DNA of 10,765 nucleotides, from positions 1 through 10,765 of the forward strand of contig CALRHO010000022.1 in assembly GCA_943359405.1 (NCBI GenBank). Direction: 5' to 3'. Below, one piece after another: positions 1 through 6,381 of this stretch. Positions within the stretch are counted from its first letter, which is position 1, and each line of letters opens with the position of its first letter. The position numbers and the translations under genes were made by a program. The notes beneath the pieces are model-generated. The model was not told the origin of the DNA. It saw only the letters and a program-made list of their open reading frames with translations, and did not search any database. The stretch comes from Candidatus Nomurabacteria bacterium. GTDB lineage: Bacteria; Patescibacteriota; Minisyncoccia; Phycocordibacterales; UBA918.

Positions 1-1
1 C

Positions 2-202
2 CACATCGTGGGTATTACCGAGTTTGCTACCTACGTAGTAGCCAAGAGTGCCGCCATTGCCGATGCCTTCGCGACCGCAGCACTCCTCTTGCCTGAAGAA
101 GATCTTATGATGTGTGCACAAGCTGATCTGGATGGTTTTGCCCGGTATGAACCAAGAACAAGCATGCTGACACAGCACCAGCTTTCACTAAATATACTGT
201 AG
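2..202 (+). CDS. ApbE-like FAD:protein FMN transferase, C-terminal fragment
   Basis: Only the last 66 codons are in the window; the reading frame is open to the left edge (CAC ATC GTG at 2-10), so the true start lies outside. The visible part contains VVAKSAAIADAFATAALLL, which fits the conserved ApbE C-terminal block (V-x-A-x-SA-xx-ADA-x-AT-A). In that family the Asp and Thr of ADAxxT help coordinate Mg2+; here they are residues 21 and 25 of the fragment. Family members move FMN from FAD onto a threonine of target proteins. The tail after this block is short and not distinctive. The gene ends at TAG (200-202), and the next gene has its own promoter immediately downstream, so the two are probably separate transcription units. 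The family call rests on one motif region only. Confidence 0.68.
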   Translation, partial: HIVGITEFATYVVAKSAAIADAFATAALLLPEEDLMMCAQADLDGFARYEPRTSMLTQHQLSLNIL

Positions 203-212
203 ACAAAAATAA

Positions 213-241
213 TTGACCAAAACCATGTCGCGTGTTACGAT
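213..241 (+). promoter_or_regulatory. Extended -10 promoter for the helicase-truB unit
   Basis: TTGACC (213-218) is followed by exactly 17 bases and TACGAT (236-241), with TGT directly before the -10 hexamer (extended -10, TGn). This is a strong sigma70-type match and predicts a transcription start near 248. It gives the helicase gene a leader of about 150 bases if translation begins at the ATG at 399. Seen in sequence; activity is inferred. Confidence 0.66.
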
Positions 242-284
242 GTTGTCACCTTAGGATTTTTGTGCGGGGCTCTTAAGCCGCGAC

Positions 285-300
285 GGGATAGATTTATCCC
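285..300 (+). other. Hairpin in the helicase 5' leader
   Basis: GGGATA (285-290) and TATCCC (295-300) form a perfect 6-bp stem with a GATT loop. A pyrimidine-rich tract (about 298-327) follows. There is no clean T-run, so it is not a convincing terminator; it lies about 37 bases after the predicted transcription start. Cold-shock-type DEAD-box helicase mRNAs often carry structured leaders, so a regulatory role is possible but unproven. Confidence 0.4.
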
Positions 301-335
301 CTCTTCTCCCCTTCCTGCACCCTCCCTGTAAGACC

Positions 336-342
336 GGAGGTG
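336..342 (+). promoter_or_regulatory. Strong Shine-Dalgarno site GGAGGTG with ambiguous start
   Basis: GGAGGTG would pair over seven bases with the 3' end of 16S rRNA and is the only clear Shine-Dalgarno site I found in the window. The start codons near it are TTG triplets at 345 (4 bases after GGAGG), 351 and 354, all in frame with the helicase. The first in-frame ATG is at 399, too far to use this site. Either the helicase begins at a TTG and is 15 to 18 residues longer, or the site is fortuitous. Confidence 0.5.
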
Positions 343-398
343 CATTGCCATTGTTGCAGTGTCGAGGTTTTCAAACTTACTTTCTAAGTCGTTTTCTT

Positions 399-1718
399 AT
401 GTACCAACTCCCTCCAATGCCACCCGAGCGCCGCACCCAGCGCAGTTCATTTAGTAGTAACCGTAGTGGCCGTCAAAGCCACGGTCATGGTCATCAACGC
501 CCCGAGCACCGTGACACCCGCAGCGGTCAAGGCGCACACCGTCCCTATCGTGGTGGAGGTGGAGGCCGTCGCTTTGGCGGCGGCGGTCGTGGCAAGAGTC
601 GCAGCACGTTTGATGTTGCGATGTATATCAACAAAAACCCGGTTGCTATTGAAGCTGAAGCGCCCTACACACCAACGCACACCTTTAAGGACTTTGGCCT
701 CTGGCCTGAGGTCGTACGCGCCGTTGAGAAGGCCGGTATTACCGTACCTAGTCCGATTCAGGACCAGGTAATCAAGCCCATCTTAGAAGGACGTGATGTG
801 GTGGGCCTTGCCCAGACCGGCACCGGCAAGACAGCTGCCTTTCTCCTGCCTACCATCCACCAAACACTCGAGAACCGCGAACGACTTACCCTCATTCTCA
901 CACCTACCCGAGAACTCGCGATTCAGATTGAACAGGAACTCCGCAAACTTACTCCGCACATGAAAATGTTTGCCACCGTCTGTGTCGGTGGTACCAATAT
1001 TCGCCCCCAAATTGCTGGTCTCAAGCGCAAAAATCACTTCATAATTGGTACCCCGGGACGTGTCCAGGACCTCATGGAGCGAGGTCATATCAATACGCGC
1101 TTTGTTACCACGGCCATTCTTGACGAGGCCGACCGCATGCTCGATATGGGTTTTATTCATGACATGAAGACCATCCTCAAGGATGTGCCCAAGAATGCCC
1201 AGACCCTCTTCTTCTCGGCCACCATGAGCCCAAGCATTGAAGGTCTTGTCAAAGACTTCCTCAATGACCCACTTACCATCTCAGTACGTAAGAAAGAAAT
1301 CACCAATGCGATTTCGCAAGATGTCGTCCGTTACGAACACCATCATAAGTTTGACCTCCTCGCGACACTCCTCGGGAAACCTGAGTTCTCACGTGTTATT
1401 GTCTTTGGCGCCATGAAGCACAGTGTTGAGAAACTTGGTGCTGAACTCGTTAAAGTCGGCATCCCAGCTGACTCAATCCATGGCAACAAGTCCCATGGCC
1501 AACGCCAACGTGCCCTCACCCGGTTTAAGACCGGTCAAATAAAAGTCCTCGTTGCAACCGACGTGGCCGCGCGTGGTATTCACGTTGATGATGTTTCTCA
1601 CGTCATCAACTACGATCTTCCCAACACCTACGAGGACTACGTCCACCGGATTGGTCGTACCGGTCGTGGTGACAAGCGAGGAAGTGCTATTACCTTCGTA
1701 CCCGCCGATCTCACCTAG
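399..1718 (+). CDS. DEAD-box ATP-dependent RNA helicase with N-terminal RGG tail
   Basis: From ATG 399 the protein has 439 residues. All core motifs are present: Q motif (F99 to Q121), motif I AQTGTGKT (138-145), PTRELA (169-174), TPGR, motif II DEAD (242-245), SAT (273-275), TDVAARGIHV (motif V) and HRIGRTGR (motif VI, 416-423). It should unwind short RNA duplexes, as in ribosome assembly or cold adaptation; RhlE-like is the nearest subgroup I would name. Residues about 22-70 are rich in Gly, Arg and His, with RGGGGG and GGGGRG runs, an RGG-type RNA-binding tail placed at the N-terminus rather than the usual C-terminus. The protein stops about 15 residues after motif VI, so there is no C-terminal extension. 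An in-frame TTG start at 345 or 351, behind a good Shine-Dalgarno site, is an alternative. It probably shares a transcript with the mini-ORF and truB downstream, since no terminator intervenes. Confidence 0.93.
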   Translation: MYQLPPMPPERRTQRSSFSSNRSGRQSHGHGHQRPEHRDTRSGQGAHRPYRGGGGGRRFGGGGRGKSRSTFDVAMYINKNPVAIEAEAPYTPTHTFKDFGLWPEVVRAVEKAGITVPSPIQDQVIKPILEGRDVVGLAQTGTGKTAAFLLPTIHQTLENRERLTLILTPTRELAIQIEQELRKLTPHMKMFATVCVGGTNIRPQIAGLKRKNHFIIGTPGRVQDLMERGHINTRFVTTAILDEADRMLDMGFIHDMKTILKDVPKNAQTLFFSATMSPSIEGLVKDFLNDPLTISVRKKEITNAISQDVVRYEHHHKFDLLATLLGKPEFSRVIVFGAMKHSVEKLGAELVKVGIPADSIHGNKSHGQRQRALTRFKTGQIKVLVATDVAARGIHVDDVSHVINYDLPNTYEDYVHRIGRTGRGDKRGSAITFVPADLT

Positions 1719-1734
1719 CCCAGAGCAGCCAAGG

Positions 1735-1740
1735 TATACT
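1735..1740 (+). promoter_or_regulatory. Possible -10 element giving a leaderless transcript
   Basis: TATACT matches the -10 consensus at five of six positions and ends 6 bases before ATG 1747, so transcription would begin at or next to that A. No -35 match and no TGn extension are visible, so this is a candidate only. It would supply truB independently of the helicase promoter. Confidence 0.36.
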
Positions 1741-1746
1741 AATACC

Positions 1747-1833
1747 ATGCACGTGATTTTAATGGCCCTTGGGTTGTTTGTGTTCCTCGGTATCCTCAAT
1801 GCCTTCTTTGGCGGTTCACCGTTTGGTACCTAA
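1747..1833 (+). CDS. Putative 28-residue membrane mini-protein upstream of truB
   Basis: ATG 1747 opens a 28-codon frame ending in TAA at 1831-1833, one base before the truB ATG (TAACATG). The peptide is almost entirely hydrophobic (MHVILMALGLFVFLGILNAF at its N-terminus) and ends in a Gly/Pro-rich tail (FFGGSPFGT), compatible with a single membrane helix. I recognise no family. It lies between the helicase stop (1718) and truB, has no Shine-Dalgarno site, and could be read from a leaderless message if TATACT at 1735 is a promoter. Alternative: it is not a gene, or its translation only serves to couple ribosomes onto truB. The tight junction and non-random hydrophobicity favour a real mini-ORF, but length alone gives little statistical support. 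Confidence 0.42.
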   Translation: MHVILMALGLFVFLGILNAFFGGSPFGT

Positions 1834-1834
1834 C

Positions 1835-2635
1835 ATGCCATCTTACATCGTCCTCAATAAGCGAGTTGGGGAAACGCCGCTGGAGTGTATGGAGGCCTAC
1901 CGCGCAACGCAACCGACACTGACGGGTATCCCAATGGCCTATGCCGGTCGTCTTGATCCGATGGCATCTGGCAAACTGCTGGTACTTGTGGGTGACACCT
2001 GCAAACACCAGTCCGACTATCACGGACTGGATAAGGCCTACGAGGTTGATATTTTGGTTGGTGCCCACTCAGATAGCGGAGATGTACTCGGTATTGTCAC
2101 CGAGCAACCTAGGGATGCTTCGGGTACCGACTGGCAGCAACTTGCTTCACTACTCATCGGTGAAGTCACCCTTCCCTATCCGGCCTACTCAGCCAAAACC
2201 GTATCCGGTATACCACTTCACACGTGGGCTGTTACTGGTCGGATCGGTGAAATCACTATTCCCGAGCGGACCTCGACTATTTATAGACTCGTCATAAAAA
2301 ATATAACGACACATCATCGCGAGGATATTTACCAGTACGCCATCAAAAAAATTTCATTACTCCCTACGGTCACCGATGAGCGTAAAGCTCTCGGGAATGA
2401 CTTTCGTCGAACCGACGTCCTCGCTTCGTGGAGCAATTTCAAAAGCCGCGGCACACCCGCTGACCAATTTACCATCGTACAATTTTCCTGCATTTGTTCG
2501 TCAGGTACCTACATGCGCACCTTGGCTGACGTTATAGCCACCAAGGCTGGTAGTCGGGGTCTGGCTTTTTCAATTCACCGCACCGACATCGGCACGTATG
2601 GTAACGGTACCTGGCAGCAACGATATACTGATTAA
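1835..2635 (+). CDS. truB: tRNA pseudouridine(55) synthase TruB
   Basis: The 266-residue product matches the TruB catalytic domain, which isomerises U55 of the tRNA T-loop. It opens with SYIVLNKRVGETP. The catalytic block AGRLDPMASG contains the predicted nucleophile Asp41, followed by LVGDTCK, then KAYEVDILVGAHSDSGDVLG (equivalent to the family's K-x-YE...TDTxDxxG). Later come YPAYSAKTVSG and, near the C-terminus, CICSSGTYMRTLAD, matching the family's CSkGTYIRtLa block. Between the RxxTIY segment and that last block there is an insertion of roughly 45 residues, rich in charged residues. No full PUA domain follows, and the protein is shorter than the 314-residue E. coli enzyme. An earlier in-frame ATG at 1769 would add a Cys/Ser-rich stretch without family similarity, so ATG 1835 is preferred. 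The start follows the mini-ORF stop by one base. The last codons overlap the end of the opposing GH15 gene. Confidence 0.88.
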   Translation: MPSYIVLNKRVGETPLECMEAYRATQPTLTGIPMAYAGRLDPMASGKLLVLVGDTCKHQSDYHGLDKAYEVDILVGAHSDSGDVLGIVTEQPRDASGTDWQQLASLLIGEVTLPYPAYSAKTVSGIPLHTWAVTGRIGEITIPERTSTIYRLVIKNITTHHREDIYQYAIKKISLLPTVTDERKALGNDFRRTDVLASWSNFKSRGTPADQFTIVQFSCICSSGTYMRTLADVIATKAGSRGLAFSIHRTDIGTYGNGTWQQRYTD

Positions 2636-2641
2636 TCGTTG
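2618..2641. repeat. Inverted repeat spanning two convergent stop codons
   Basis: CAACGAT (2618-2624) and ATCGTTG (2635-2641) form a 7-bp stem with a 10-base loop. The truB stop (2633-2635) and the GH15 stop (2632-2634 on the minus strand) sit at the loop edge. There is no adjacent T-run on the minus strand and only a delayed TTTTT on the plus strand (2651-2655), so it is not a standard terminator. It is the only structure seen between these tail-to-tail genes. Confidence 0.42.
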
Positions 2642-4602
2642 ATAGAACGGAATTTTTCAAGGTACTGCAGTACCGTGCGTACATACTCAGCATGACTCCA
2701 TACGAGGGGTGCTGTTGAAAGGTGAGCGTTTGTATCGGGGTGCATTTGCTCGGCGAGCATACCACTAAACGCGGCCTGCGCTTGCACCCATGAGAGTATA
2801 GTCAGTGGCCGCTTCAAATCGGTCAGTTTGGTGGCTCGTCGTACGTAGTACTGGGCGACCCAAAGCGTGGTTATAATCCAAGGGTTTGGTGTAGTAGCAT
2901 CGTGCATGCGGTAATACCCATCACCCTCATAGCGCACGAAGCCTTGGCAATCTTGACCAACCCGAAGCCGTGACTCAATAGTTGCAAGTGCGGTTTTAAT
3001 TCGATCATCGTCCTCGTCAAAAACCTCAAAAAAGACTGGTCCGTAAAAACTACTGGTATCAAGCGTCTTATCGTACTGACGATTACCGTCATCATCAATA
3101 AGGACATGCTTTACAAACATCCCCAACTCAGCATCATAGAGCTCAGTCGCAATCGCCTGCTGGAGGCGCTGGGCTATTGCTTGGTAGGTGCGCGCATCGT
3201 TATCCTTACCGAGCATGGTGGCAAAGCGCGCCGCCGCCATGAGCCCCCCATACACCGACGAAGCAGTGTAGGTGGAGCTACCAAATTTTTCTTCCCAAAG
3301 GTCGTACGAGGCTTGTGGTAAACCAGTCATTGGTTCAATGAAGTCGCACATAAACTGTGCGGCTGGTTCAATAAAACTATTGTACAGTGACTCAATAAAC
3401 TCCAAATCACGCTCACGTTCGTAGTGACGCCACAGCATAACAATAGTCGTCGCCGTTTCATCTTCCTGAATGGGGAGACACGGCTTACCACCACGAAGCC
3501 ACGGGTGCCAAGAACTCCCGAGTACCCCATCACTGCGATACTTGTGCATCACGTACCCACCCGGTTCAAGCACCTTAGCAGCAAACTGATAGAAACGCTT
3601 GGCAACATCACGGTACCCAGCCTCATCAAAAGCATGAGCAATGAGAGCACCATCACGTGGCCAAACATAACTATAGGTGTCACGCCCATGGTGAAGCATG
3701 TCGGTATCACTAGAGGCAATAATGCCACCACGATTATCAGTGTGCACTCGCATCACCATCAGTGACTGCCGAAAGAGGGCTTGTAGTGCTGCTGGTAGCG
3801 GTGAAAGATCACGATCATCCTTATTTACCCACGCTTGCCAGTAGGCGTTAGTAGAAGCAATGAGACGCTGCGGCTCCTCCTTCAGCACATACGCATCAAG
3901 CTCATGTACTTCTGGAACCGAACCCCCAACCACTATCCAATAGTCAACTGTGACTGAACCATTACCTGGTATGGTACGAGTGAGTCCAATGACCGAATCA
4001 ACCGAGCCGTGTTCAATCGGATTGCGCTCCAACATGCCGTCGTTGGCATCCATGTAAGTACCTTCTCTCCCCTCGATACCAAACAAGCCAATATTAAAAT
4101 CAGTGAACTGTTTACCATCACCACGAGCGTTGACCAAGAAGGTCGTATGGCCCTTGTAGTGGACAATTGCCCGCACCCGCGGGTCGTAGAAGGCAGTATC
4201 GCCGCGACGCGATTCAGCAATCCGGAACTGTTGCGAAAAAAATATTTTTACTTCGCGGGTTTCTGGACGAGTACTAGAAATAGCGAAGTGGCGCAAAAAT
4301 ACATTACGCTCATTATGCACCGCATCTTGCGCGGTCACTACTATTCCCAGTGCGTCGTTACGGGTAACAAAGCCACTTATCATTACATCATCGGCAGTTT
4401 CAAATTCAAACTGCCAGGCAGGGTCATCAAACCAAGATATTGCACCGTCAACAAATATCCCAACACGATGAACAAAGTTGCCTGATGCACCACTCACATG
4501 ATTGGCTTCACCGACATACGGATAGTGAAGATCACGGACTTGACCGCGACTATCAATCCCGACTAGCAGGTTTCCGTTTCCAATCGTCGCGGCGCGAGCC
4601 AT
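2632..4602 (-). CDS. GH15 family glucoamylase-like glycoside hydrolase
   Basis: The 656-residue product has the bacterial GH15 layout: an N-terminal beta-sandwich domain (about 1-265) and an (alpha/alpha)6 barrel (about 275-650). Signature stretches are YVWPRDGALIAHAFDEAGY (312-330), TGLPQASYDLWEEKFGSSTY (426-445) and LAEQMHP (616-622). By analogy with characterised glucoamylases, Glu437 of DLWEE is the general acid and Glu618 of AEQ the general base. The family releases beta-glucose from non-reducing ends of alpha-glucans; some related members act on trehalose or dextran, so the exact substrate is open. No signal peptide is present, so it should work in the cytoplasm. It is the last gene of the GT4-GH57-DUF5752-GH15 operon, starting 6 bases after the previous stop without a Shine-Dalgarno site, probably by translational coupling. 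No terminator follows; its stop overlaps that of truB. Confidence 0.92.
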   Translation of the reverse strand: MARAATIGNGNLLVGIDSRGQVRDLHYPYVGEANHVSGASGNFVHRVGIFVDGAISWFDDPAWQFEFETADDVMISGFVTRNDALGIVVTAQDAVHNERNVFLRHFAISSTRPETREVKIFFSQQFRIAESRRGDTAFYDPRVRAIVHYKGHTTFLVNARGDGKQFTDFNIGLFGIEGREGTYMDANDGMLERNPIEHGSVDSVIGLTRTIPGNGSVTVDYWIVVGGSVPEVHELDAYVLKEEPQRLIASTNAYWQAWVNKDDRDLSPLPAALQALFRQSLMVMRVHTDNRGGIIASSDTDMLHHGRDTYSYVWPRDGALIAHAFDEAGYRDVAKRFYQFAAKVLEPGGYVMHKYRSDGVLGSSWHPWLRGGKPCLPIQEDETATTIVMLWRHYERERDLEFIESLYNSFIEPAAQFMCDFIEPMTGLPQASYDLWEEKFGSSTYTASSVYGGLMAAARFATMLGKDNDARTYQAIAQRLQQAIATELYDAELGMFVKHVLIDDDGNRQYDKTLDTSSFYGPVFFEVFDEDDDRIKTALATIESRLRVGQDCQGFVRYEGDGYYRMHDATTPNPWIITTLWVAQYYVRRATKLTDLKRPLTILSWVQAQAAFSGMLAEQMHPDTNAHLSTAPLVWSHAEYVRTVLQYLEKFRSIND

Positions 4603-4608
4603 GATTAA

Positions 4609-4953
4609 TCAGCTGTGGTAATTACGTAAGTGCTTTACAACGACTGCCTTGGCTGTGGTTGAGGTCTTGGCTTTCCGCAACTCATGAGCACACGCGGCGT
4701 CAGCAAGCACATCCTCAACCCAGTGCGCAAAGTCGTTGCGACGTGCACTCACATGGTAGTTAAAAACCGACTTCGGCATGGACGCCAAGGCATCTCGGAG
4801 GGCGATGAGACTATTGAGAATCTGCCCATCATTCGTCCAAAAAGCAGTAGCCTCGATAGAGTAGACCAGCGGCCGCTTAGTAGCAGTCGACGACTTACTC
4901 GTTGTTTTTTTAGGCGCTACCACTTTGGGAGCAGCGACTTTTTTAGTTGGCAT
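4609..4953 (-). CDS. DUF5752-like small protein with basic Lys/Ala/Thr tail
   Basis: From ATG 4953 the product has 114 residues. Residues 1-28 are a low-complexity basic tail (MPTKKVAAPKVVAPKKTT and onward) resembling histone-H1-like tails. Residues about 30-114 form a compact domain with FWTNDGQILNSLIALRDALASM and FNYHVSARRNDFAHWVEDVL, which I recognise from memory as the DUF5752 pattern (FxYHV, RNDFAxW). Its function is unknown. Such proteins occur beside GH57 and GT4 genes in archaea and Patescibacteria, which suggests a role in glucan binding or control of the enzymes around it. The gene starts 33 bases after the GH57 stop and ends 6 bases before GH15. An upstream in-frame ATG at 4968 adds only five residues and lacks a ribosome site; I prefer 4953, where the basic tail begins. 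The family name should be confirmed by a profile search. Confidence 0.75.
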   Translation of the reverse strand: MPTKKVAAPKVVAPKKTTSKSSTATKRPLVYSIEATAFWTNDGQILNSLIALRDALASMPKSVFNYHVSARRNDFAHWVEDVLADAACAHELRKAKTSTTAKAVVVKHLRNYHS

Positions 4954-4986
4954 ATAATGTAAGAACAATTGTTATTCGTCAAAAAA

Positions 4987-6378
4987 TTATTTGAGACGAA
5001 CACTAGTAAGGAACGAAATGAACCGTTGGTACATAGTACGCAGTGGCGACCACCACATCCGCCTAGATACCCCTGATACATCAAGCACGACACTTTCCTC
5101 CACTGGCTCTTCTACCACCCGGAGCGACGCTTTAACGGTGGCTCGCAGCGCCTTCTGACGCTCCTTCTCCACCGCGGCCGTCTTCGCGTAGTTCACTCGT
5201 AATTGTAAATCACTGAGCGCATTCATAAAGGCGATATACGCATCATATGGGGATTGGTACGGACTGAAGTAGGCGTGCACATCACCATCATTACTCCACT
5301 TGGTACACATGTAGTAAAAATGATCAGAGGTAGTGAGGCGACGCCAGGTTTCAATCAGCTGCTTATCTTTGGTTGCCAACACATCAGCCTCTAGACCATA
5401 GGTAGCCGCCAGCGCATCCCGTTGAATATCATTTCCCGTCCAGGCGGTCAGGTCACGATCAGTGTCAGCCCAGGTCAAGACATCAGGCACATCATACTCA
5501 CCAATCGGATCATAACTTTCTACTGTCTCCGTAGGTGTTTTGAAACTGGTATGCGGATGCTCTAAGAGTACTCTGGGCAACGCCGTCAGAAACTGAAAAA
5601 TACCAGTATCTTCCCATTGGTGCTCACCAAATGTCTCATAGTCCATGAAGAGATTGATGGTGTTGCCATCGCCATGGTGTGCATGCACCCACGAAGCATA
5701 CGTTTCTGCCGAGAGTGGCCAACTCTCCCACCCACGATTACCAAACCGAAACGCCACATCATCGGAAAGTTTGTAGTTCTTCAGGAGCACCTTTATTTTG
5801 CTACAACCTACTGGTCGATAGACGTAGTTTGGACTGCGCCATCCCAAATACTTATCCCACCCCTCGGCCATGATGCCGAGGTAGCCATTGTCTTCACACC
5901 ACTGAGCCAAATCATTACGGTACGAGAGTTCAGTATTACGGAACACCCGTGGTGTCTGACCAAAGAGTTGCTTAATACGCTTTTGGTGTTGCTTCACCTG
6001 GCGCTCAAACTCAGGAACTGAATAAAAGAAGGAGAGTGAGTGATGGTACGTATCAGCCAATATCTCTACTCGACCGGTCGCCACGAGCTCTTGAAATGAC
6101 TCCAATACATCCGGGACGTAAGCTTCGAACTGATCCAGAACCGTGCCCGAAAATGAGAGCGCGAAGCGAAACTCTGGGTGCGTATCGAGGAGATGCTTGA
6201 GGACGCGATTAGTCGGTCGATAGGACTTGTTGGCCACCTTTTCGACTATGCGACGGTTATTGAGATCCGTTTCATCGTTCTGATTGAAATACTCAGTGTC
6301 AGTCCCAATATCAAACACTCGATACCGCTTGACGCGATACGGCTGATGGACGTGAAAGTATGGACAAACGGTGAGCAT
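4987..6378 (-). CDS. GH57 family alpha-amylase / glucan-active enzyme
   Basis: The 463-residue product shows the five GH57 regions in order: HVHQP (9-13), GRVEILADTYHHSLSF (102-117), VFRNTELSYRND (145-156) with predicted nucleophile Glu150, FMDYETFGEHQ (244-254) with predicted acid/base Asp246, and TTSDHFYYM (349-357). GH57 enzymes fold as a (beta/alpha)7 barrel and retain configuration when cutting or transferring alpha-1,4 or alpha-1,6 glucan chains. This one most resembles the alpha-amylase group found paired with GT4 synthases, but branching or 4-alpha-glucanotransferase activity cannot be excluded. No signal peptide. The C-terminal tail beyond about 395 is highly charged and ends in a basic, aromatic segment (RRMWWSPLRTMYQRF, 439-453) that is not part of the catalytic core. 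It starts 3 bases after the GT4 stop (TAATCTATG), so the two are tightly co-expressed. ATG 6378 begins right at the first conserved strand. Confidence 0.92.
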   Translation of the reverse strand: MLTVCPYFHVHQPYRVKRYRVFDIGTDTEYFNQNDETDLNNRRIVEKVANKSYRPTNRVLKHLLDTHPEFRFALSFSGTVLDQFEAYVPDVLESFQELVATGRVEILADTYHHSLSFFYSVPEFERQVKQHQKRIKQLFGQTPRVFRNTELSYRNDLAQWCEDNGYLGIMAEGWDKYLGWRSPNYVYRPVGCSKIKVLLKNYKLSDDVAFRFGNRGWESWPLSAETYASWVHAHHGDGNTINLFMDYETFGEHQWEDTGIFQFLTALPRVLLEHPHTSFKTPTETVESYDPIGEYDVPDVLTWADTDRDLTAWTGNDIQRDALAATYGLEADVLATKDKQLIETWRRLTTSDHFYYMCTKWSNDGDVHAYFSPYQSPYDAYIAFMNALSDLQLRVNYAKTAAVEKERQKALRATVKASLRVVEEPVEESVVLDVSGVSRRMWWSPLRTMYQRFISFLTSVRLK

Positions 6379-6381
6379 AGA

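Noticed and set aside
203..247. Terminator for the ApbE-like gene
   Set aside because: No stem followed by a T-run was found in this short gap; the stretch is accounted for by the helicase promoter.
1769..1834. Earlier in-frame ATG for truB
   Set aside because: The extra 22 residues are Cys/Ser-rich without TruB similarity, overlap the mini-ORF, and the family N-terminus begins at ATG 1835.
4009..4485. 158-codon plus-strand open frame opposite GH15
   Set aside because: It lies wholly antisense to a strongly supported GH15 gene, shows no domain-like pattern and is explained by the codon structure of the opposite strand.
4954..4982. Minus-strand promoter TTGACG-N17-CATTAT before the DUF5752-like gene
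   Set aside because: The -35 and spacing look good, but the -10 abuts the ATG, so transcription would begin inside the gene. The overlapping palindrome AACAATTGTT (4964-4973) was noted but has no further support.
5617..6021. 134-codon plus-strand open frame opposite GH57
   Set aside because: Antisense shadow of the conserved GH57 core with no recognisable motif.
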